The position numbers and the translations under genes were made by a program. From Sedimentisphaerales bacterium (lineage in GTDB: Bacteria; Planctomycetota; Phycisphaerae; Sedimentisphaerales; SM23-30): a stretch of DNA of 56,167 bases. Every line of letters starts with the position of its first letter. The first letter of the stretch is position 1. Shown here one piece after another: positions 51,556-56,167 of this stretch. The notes under the pieces are model-generated. The model saw only the letters and a program-made list of their open reading frames with translations, ran no database searches and was not told the DNA's origin. The stretch is taken from NCBI GenBank assembly GCA_016930295.1, contig JAFGHE010000269.1, positions 1 to 56,167 of the forward strand, in the 5' to 3' direction.

Positions 51556-52020
51556 CTAACACAACCGTTCCAGAGGCAGAATTACCTGAAACGTTGAACC
51601 TTTATCCACTTCACTTGTAACCTTAAGATTCCCGCCATACGCAGATATGATCCTCTGTGCCACGGCCAGACTCATTCCACCCCCTCCAACACAGGATTGT
51701 TCCGAATAAAAAGGCTGGAATAGATTTTTTAGTTTCTCCGGTGGGATACCACAACAGGTGTCGGTAAAATTAAAGCAAATCTGTTGATCGCTTACCTGAC
51801 ATTCAATAGTCAGCTTCTCCGCCGTACCTGGATCGGCGACTTCGATTGCATTTTGAATCAGAATAAAAAATAGTTGTTCCTGTTCCCGCGTCTTGATAGA
51901 CATTCGGGGTATGATATCCATACCCTTGACAATCATTTTCAGGTTGGCACGTTTGGCACTCTCGGCAAAAACCGCGAGCATCGATTCGACGGTATTTCCG
52001 CTGGCTATTGACATGCCCAT
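51556..52020 (-). CDS. Sensor histidine kinase ATPase domain, N-terminally truncated
   Basis: A 154-codon frame containing only the HATPase domain of a histidine kinase. The N box is FFILIQNAIEVAD, G1 is DTCCGIPPEKL, the F box is FQPFYSE and G2 is GGGGMSLAVAQRII. The phosphoacceptor histidine domain and any sensor part are absent, and in-frame stops lie just upstream (near 52040-52050), so this is the tail of a kinase whose front has been lost. It overlaps the open frame of the damaged response regulator in another frame. A functional kinase is not expected. Confidence 0.65.
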   Translation of the reverse strand: MGMSIASGNTVESMLAVFAESAKRANLKMIVKGMDIIPRMSIKTREQEQLFFILIQNAIEVADPGTAEKLTIECQVSDQQICFNFTDTCCGIPPEKLKNLFQPFYSEQSCVGGGGMSLAVAQRIISAYGGNLKVTSEVDKGSTFQVILPLERLC

Positions 52021-53029
52021 GATGCCTGATACCCCGGGTTATACCTATCGGGCCTTTGAAGCGATCCGTAAAATTATGAACGACCCGGCCATGAAGGGGA
52101 TAGTCCATCAGCACCTGCAGGGTTTCTTCCGTATATCCCTGGCGGCTTTTACCCATTTCCGTATTATATTTTTTTATAAAATGATTTATCAGCAAGGGAA
52201 TATCCTCTTTGCCTTCTCTCAGGGGAGGCAAATGAATCCCTACCACATTTAAACGATAGAACAGGTCTTCTCGAAGCCGGCCGGCTTTCACCTCTTCAAT
52301 TGGATCCCTGTTGATGGCGGCTATTATTCTCAGATCAATATCAATGGGATCGACGGCCCCAATCGATAATATACGGCGATCCTCAATCGAACGCAGAAGT
52401 TTCACCTGGCAATTCAAAGGCATACTTCCTATTTCATCAAGGAATAACGTGCCCAGACTGGCAATCTCGAAAAGGCCCTTTTTGTCTGCTATGGCCGACG
52501 TAAAACTTCCTTTTTTGTGGCCAAACAATTCACTCTCCAGCAACTGCTCCGGTATGGCACTGCTGTTGACTCCGATGAATCGGCCATTACTGGTCGTTCC
52601 CGTGGAATGGATGGCCTGCACGACCAGTTCCTTGCCCGTACCACTTTCGCCGATAATAAGAACATTACTTTTGGTCTGCGCGACTTTCTGGATGATTTCA
52701 AAGATGGACTGCATGACACGCGACTGACCTATAATACTGCCCACCCCATATATCTCCTGGAGTTCATCCTTAAGCTGGCGGTTTTCCAGTTCCAGTTTTC
52801 GAAATTGAAGCTGCTGGTGAATCTTGGTCAGAATGTCATCGAACATGACAGGTTTAATGACATAATCGCAGGCGCCCAGCTTTATGGCCTCTACTGCCAT
52901 TTCCACCGATCCAAAGGCCGTAATCATAATAACTCGGGTCTCAGGACGCGTTTTCATGATCTCGCGCAGAACCTTTATGCCATCGGCACCGGGCATCTGA
53001 ATATCCAACAGGACTATTTTAAGTATCAT
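51803..53029 (-). CDS. Damaged NtrC-family response regulator
   Basis: The recognisable part runs from 53029 to about 52080. It holds the second half of a receiver domain (IVLLDIQMPGADGIKVL, phospho-Asp at residue 9; the N-terminal acidic pair is missing because of a stop just upstream) and an AAA+ domain with Walker A GESGTGKE, Walker B TLFLDEIG and RLREDLFYRLN. The sigma54 contact loop, normally GAFTGA, reads GSFTSA. The homology ends at VLMDYPLHGRV, where GNVREL is expected; the remaining codons are an out-of-frame reading of the kinase fragment, and no DNA-binding domain is left. It is probably a pseudogene produced by a deletion joining regulator and kinase genes. Confidence 0.68.
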   Translation of the reverse strand: MILKIVLLDIQMPGADGIKVLREIMKTRPETRVIMITAFGSVEMAVEAIKLGACDYVIKPVMFDDILTKIHQQLQFRKLELENRQLKDELQEIYGVGSIIGQSRVMQSIFEIIQKVAQTKSNVLIIGESGTGKELVVQAIHSTGTTSNGRFIGVNSSAIPEQLLESELFGHKKGSFTSAIADKKGLFEIASLGTLFLDEIGSMPLNCQVKLLRSIEDRRILSIGAVDPIDIDLRIIAAINRDPIEEVKAGRLREDLFYRLNVVGIHLPPLREGKEDIPLLINHFIKKYNTEMGKSRQGYTEETLQVLMDYPLHGRVVHNFTDRFKGPIGITRGIRHHGHVNSQRKYRRIDARGFCRECQTCQPENDCQGYGYHTPNVYQDAGTGTTIFYSDSKCNRSRRSRYGGEADY

Positions 53030-53307
53030 TATTTGTATTATCTATATGTCCGGCCTGATTACGAGGCCCATTATATTACTCAAGCAAAAGATTCTGGATC
53101 TGGCGCGGGGGAATCTGAATTTTCAGATTATCCAGACGACGAGCCAGGATGAGATCTTCTTAATGCCCTGTGTGAATCCCTCCGGTAATTCACCCAGGCC
53201 GCCCTGGCAGACGATGACCGTACGATCATTATAATCAAGCGTGTTTAATAGTTTTACTGTAAATACGCAGGCTCCAGGAGTGGCGTAGAAAATTACGGTT
53301 GGCAGAA
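53030..53307 (-). other. Possible remnant coding region between the lipoprotein and response-regulator genes
   Basis: No intact gene. On the minus strand one frame reads protein-like sequence from about 53305 (LPTVIFYATPGACVF, TVIVCQGGLGELPEGFTQG) until a stop at 53123, and a second frame continues plausibly (LILARRLDNLKIQIPPRQIQ). A single-base shift near 53160 would join them. It may be a short decayed gene following the lipoprotein gene. The identity is unknown. Confidence 0.35.
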
Positions 53308-53817
53308 TTATTTGACGATGAGTGAGATAACCTGCCGGTCGCGGAACTGGTTTCCTATGACGTGTAGGCGCATCTGGTATGAGCCGGCCGGGAGTGCCTC
53401 TATTTTGCGATATTCACTTTGGTCGGCATATTCGAAGCTTTGCATCTGTACGTTCTGAGAGGGTCGGGTGGGGATGTCGGTCGGCCGGTAAACGATCATT
53501 TCATCGATCTTGCCTTCTTTTACCGGACAAATGGTTATGTTTACCGATTTTAACGGGAGTTGGAAAGCTGCCTGATCTACTTCAAAAAGCAAGGTAGGAT
53601 TGCCACCCAGAGGGTCTACAGTCCAGGCGGGCGGATCGGAATCCGGTACAGGGCGGGTCTGTTGGCCGTCCAGGTAAACAGTAAGGGAATGGCCCAACAA
53701 TTGTCTGGGTGTCAGTTCAGACAGATTGGGACGCAAACGTTTTTTTTGCGATCCCAGGCATCCCGTGATTGAGACTAACACGACAATACCTATACAAATT
53801 TTAAGAGTTTTTATCAT
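53308..53817 (-). CDS. Uncharacterised lipoprotein
   Basis: A 169-residue protein with a lipoprotein signal (MIKTLKICIGIVVLVSITGC). The start at 53817 is chosen because the predicted promoter (53849-53877) lies just upstream, whereas the longer frame from 53877 would begin before the transcript. The mature part is a single beta-rich domain (LTVYLDGQQTRPVPDSDPPA ... AGSYQMRLHVIGNQFRDRQ) resembling an Ig-like or transthyretin-like fold, with no catalytic motif. Function unknown. It is divergent from the AsmA-like gene with a gap of about 110 bases, and it precedes the damaged two-component genes. Confidence 0.65.
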   Translation of the reverse strand: MIKTLKICIGIVVLVSITGCLGSQKKRLRPNLSELTPRQLLGHSLTVYLDGQQTRPVPDSDPPAWTVDPLGGNPTLLFEVDQAAFQLPLKSVNITICPVKEGKIDEMIVYRPTDIPTRPSQNVQMQSFEYADQSEYRKIEALPAGSYQMRLHVIGNQFRDRQVISLIVK

Positions 53818-53848
53818 GCCTAATTTTCCGCGAAAGATTATTTGTCTA

Positions 53849-53877
53849 ATCATATCGGATTTCTCTGACGCTGGCAA
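53849..53877 (-). promoter_or_regulatory. Promoter of the lipoprotein gene
   Basis: On the minus strand TTGCCA and TATGAT are separated by 17 bases; the predicted leader is about 25 bases. Coordinates are good to within one base. Confidence 0.5.
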
Positions 53878-53888
53878 GATAAAAAAAC

Positions 53889-53916
53889 TTGCAAAGTTTG
53901 CCTAAGGTGCTAATAC
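53889..53916 (+). promoter_or_regulatory. Possible promoter of the AsmA-like gene
   Basis: TTGCAA and TAATAC are separated by 16 bases. The -10 box ends only ten bases before the ATG at 53927, so the transcript would have almost no leader. Confidence 0.35.
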
Positions 53917-53926
53917 TATTATAGAT

Positions 53927-55927
53927 ATGGCCGAAAAGAAAAAAAATAAACAGAATGGTTCAGGGGGCCGAACTCAAAAGTCGTTCCGCAGGAAATTTGC
54001 ATGGGTTTTGTTGATTGGGTTGTTTATAGGGATAGTTATCAAGTATTTTCTGGTTCCTTATATCGTCGAACGGATGATTCAGGATTATCTGGAACAGCGC
54101 TGGGTCGGACCGGTGGAGATGGGGCGATTGGAGATAAACCTGTTTTCATCCAGCCGGCTGCGGAATCTTAGATGTCAGGACGAACAGGGGCGGCCCTGGA
54201 TTCAGATTGACTTGATAGAGGTTGAGCGGGGCGAGTTGTTTGGGCCGGGTCCGATGGTAAAGAGGGTGGAGTTGAGTGGAGCGATGGTGACGGCCCATAT
54301 CGAGGATGGTTCGTGCCAGTGGCCGGTGCGGGCGTCCGGGGCGGGTTCGGGTGGGACACTGAATCCCGAAAGCTTTCCGGAAATAGCACTGCGGCACGTG
54401 GCCTTTGAGATAAAGGACGAGAGGGGGATCCGTTGGGTGCGGGATGATATGAACATTCAGAGTCGATGGGCGGATGGGGAATCCGCGCCGCGCATTCAGG
54501 TGGAGTGGTTTAGCCGGGAGAATAACGACTGGCTCAGTTTACAGGGAAATTTACATCCACAGAGTCTCGAGTCTGATTTGAAATTTGCCTTGAATCATGT
54601 GATAGAAAGGCAGGATATGGCGGCCATGTTTGCGGCGCTGGATATACCCGTGGTGACGGATGCGGCCGGAAGCGTAACGGCCAACCTGAGTGTGCGCGGG
54701 CGACTCAATGACGCCGGCAGCCTTGAGATAAACGGGCAGGTCAACATCAACGATATTGTGTGCCGGGCCGGAGCGGACGAGGTTAATTCCGATGCGGATG
54801 TGAGCATCCGGTTTTCCGGCCGGGAAGCCGAGATACTCTATGCCAACCTGATTACCGATGTGTTTACGATATCGTTCAGTAAGGTGCCGCTGGCGTATGA
54901 GGATGAGGGCAACAAGGTAGTGGCACGGGTGAGTGATGCACGGGTGCGCTTCCCTCAAAAGGATGAGTATGGTCCTTTCTGGGAGAGCACGCTGCGGGGC
55001 GCGCGATTTGAGGGCTGGCTCAACTTTAACGGCATGATCGTTCTGCCGACCCGGAGGGGCGGGTCACTCCTGGAAGTCTTCCAGGGTCAGGGTGAACTGG
55101 CCCGGATGGTGATACCGACGAAGGGATCGCTGGAAGTAACGGATCTGAGGATACCGGAATTCAAGGTACGTAATACGGATGTGACCATAGCGGAACTGAC
55201 CTGCCAGACCTGCGGAGGCCAGGCACGCGGACGTGGTGATATAAGCCTCTATCCCTTTACCTATGAATTCATGCTGCATGTGGAGTCCCTTGATAGCGGG
55301 CAGGTTATTCGTACCTTTAATCCGTTGACAGAGATTAAGAAGGGTAAAACCTCTGGTCGGTTTGCCATCAGTGGATTTGGGTTTGGATTGTCCGGATTCC
55401 ATGCCAATGCAATGCTGATTATGGAAAACGTTGACCTGGAAGCCGGACCGGTCTTTGGAGGAGTCCTGCGCACACTGAGTATCAAGCCGGAGTCGGTACA
55501 GGGCACGAGCGATTTGATGACCCGGTTCCATGTCGATTATCCGGTCATGACAATTGATAAGGGACTGGTAGCCAACAGGTTGTCGGCGCTGGAGTTTGAG
55601 CCGGGCAGTACGTTAAACCTGCAAACCGGTGATATTCAGTTCCGTGTGGTGACCGGCCGGTTGAGCGAGATTCGTTTTGCCTTGCTCACGCCAATTCAGA
55701 ATCTGGCCAAAAAGCTTGTCCGGCTGAAGATTACCGGCAATCTCTCGGATAAGAATAATATAGTGATTCACAAGGAGGCCGTGACAGATCTGAAAGAAGG
55801 GACTATTGGTTTCTTTACAGACTGGGTTCAGGTCGGTGGCGATTTCGGCCAGCAGATAAAGGATCTGTTTAATTTATTATCGGGACAACTTGAACCTCCA
55901 AAAAAAGATGGGGTGGATTCACCATAG
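53927..55927 (+). CDS. AsmA-like inner-membrane protein
   Basis: A 666-residue protein with a basic, Lys-rich cytoplasmic N-terminus and one membrane helix (FAWVLLIGLFIGIVIKYFLV). A long periplasmic beta-rich region of AsmA/TamB type follows (MGRLEINLFSSSRLRNL, VKRVELSGAMVTAHIED, GSLEVTDLRIPEFKV, LVRLKITGNLSDKNNIVIHK). AsmA-like proteins form elongated hydrophobic grooves implicated in lipid transfer to the outer membrane. The N-terminal and C-terminal segments fit the family; the middle is divergent. No strong ribosome site precedes ATG, in line with a near-leaderless transcript. It is followed after 65 bases by a cytochrome gene in the same direction. Confidence 0.65.
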   Translation: MAEKKKNKQNGSGGRTQKSFRRKFAWVLLIGLFIGIVIKYFLVPYIVERMIQDYLEQRWVGPVEMGRLEINLFSSSRLRNLRCQDEQGRPWIQIDLIEVERGELFGPGPMVKRVELSGAMVTAHIEDGSCQWPVRASGAGSGGTLNPESFPEIALRHVAFEIKDERGIRWVRDDMNIQSRWADGESAPRIQVEWFSRENNDWLSLQGNLHPQSLESDLKFALNHVIERQDMAAMFAALDIPVVTDAAGSVTANLSVRGRLNDAGSLEINGQVNINDIVCRAGADEVNSDADVSIRFSGREAEILYANLITDVFTISFSKVPLAYEDEGNKVVARVSDARVRFPQKDEYGPFWESTLRGARFEGWLNFNGMIVLPTRRGGSLLEVFQGQGELARMVIPTKGSLEVTDLRIPEFKVRNTDVTIAELTCQTCGGQARGRGDISLYPFTYEFMLHVESLDSGQVIRTFNPLTEIKKGKTSGRFAISGFGFGLSGFHANAMLIMENVDLEAGPVFGGVLRTLSIKPESVQGTSDLMTRFHVDYPVMTIDKGLVANRLSALEFEPGSTLNLQTGDIQFRVVTGRLSEIRFALLTPIQNLAKKLVRLKITGNLSDKNNIVIHKEAVTDLKEGTIGFFTDWVQVGGDFGQQIKDLFNLLSGQLEPPKKDGVDSP

Positions 55928-55976
55928 TAGGATTGTGTTTAATAGATATATCATTTAACAAAAATATATTACCATT

Positions 55977-56167
55977 TATAATTGAGATGTTTATGAAGAA
56001 GAGTCTTATTACTGGTTCAAGTGTGCTTTTAATAGTTGTTTTATCCTTTCAGGTTCAGGGCGCGGATGGTCAGGAGGGCGGTTATGCCGGTTCGGTCAGG
56101 TGCCGTGGCTGCCACGAGCGGTTTTATGAACTATGGGCGCCTTCGCACCATGGTCTGGCCATGCAGC
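55977..56167 (+). CDS. Multiheme cytochrome c, N-terminal fragment cut by the window end
   Basis: The coding part starts at ATG 55993 (or in-frame ATG 55987) and runs off the window. It shows a signal peptide (MKKSLITGSSVLLIVVLSF, cleavage near VQGA) and a first haem site CRGCHERFYELWAPSHHGLAM. The phrase CxxCH..FYE.W..S.HG is typical of cytochrome c554-like multiheme proteins, often fused to TPR repeats. The feature start includes a promoter-like -10 box TATAAT at 55977-55982, 17 bases after TTTAAC, which is very close to the start codon. Confidence 0.7.

Overview
The window looks like chromosome of a Planctomycetota-type bacterium, most likely Phycisphaerae/Sedimentisphaerales-like; other PVC lineages are not excluded. 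This is inferred from the combination of LamG/PKD surface proteins, PEP-CTERM tails, prepilin-like proteins with a C-terminal DG motif, a short ECF sigma factor paired with a FecR-type membrane protein, a CotH/lamin-tail protein and dockerin-like repeats. No rRNA, tRNA, CRISPR array or transposase was recognised.

Left part, about 1-39 kb: carbohydrate acquisition. Two tandem LamG/PKD proteins (851-4843) are followed by a PEP-CTERM protein, a sulfatase-like/TPR membrane protein, a 1560-residue CotH/lamin-tail surface protein and a prepilin-like protein. A GH94-like phosphorylase and a LacI regulator lie on the minus strand. Then come an ECF sigma factor overlapping a FecR-NPCBM protein, a LamG/CBM9-like protein, a PEP-CTERM protein with two starch-binding-like modules, and a tightly packed glycosidase run GH31 - GH13 - GH66 - GH57, followed by a separately promoted GH16 laminarinase. 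The inferred substrates are alpha-glucans (starch/glycogen, dextran) and beta-1,3-glucan. No SusC/SusD pair is present. Eight of the secreted proteins carry dockerin-like modules, but no cohesin was found here. LacI-type operators (core AAYCGRTT, half-site TAGCAA) lie at the lacI promoter, next to the -35 of the CotH gene and upstream of a PEP-CTERM gene, which defines a local regulon.

Right part, about 39-51 kb, minus strand: one long likely operon for extracytoplasmic electron transfer and cytochrome c maturation. In transcription order it holds a NapC/NirT-like cytochrome (frameshifted by a 23-bp tandem repeat), a three-module secreted protein, a beta-barrel protein lacking its N-terminus, an NHL lipoprotein, an octaheme cytochrome, ccmE (Cys type, CxxxY), ccmF, a 34-residue membrane peptide, an Ig/regulatory-like membrane protein, ccmA, ccmB, ccmC and a 45-residue ccmD. 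A good sigma70 promoter with a 17-bp palindrome upstream precedes it.

Far right, 51.5-56 kb: remains of a two-component system (sensor-kinase ATPase domain and a damaged NtrC-like regulator), a lipoprotein, an AsmA-like inner-membrane protein and the start of another multiheme cytochrome. Several genes between 39 and 53.3 kb are truncated or frameshifted. This may be genuine decay or phase variation, although sequencing or assembly error cannot be excluded for the single-base events.
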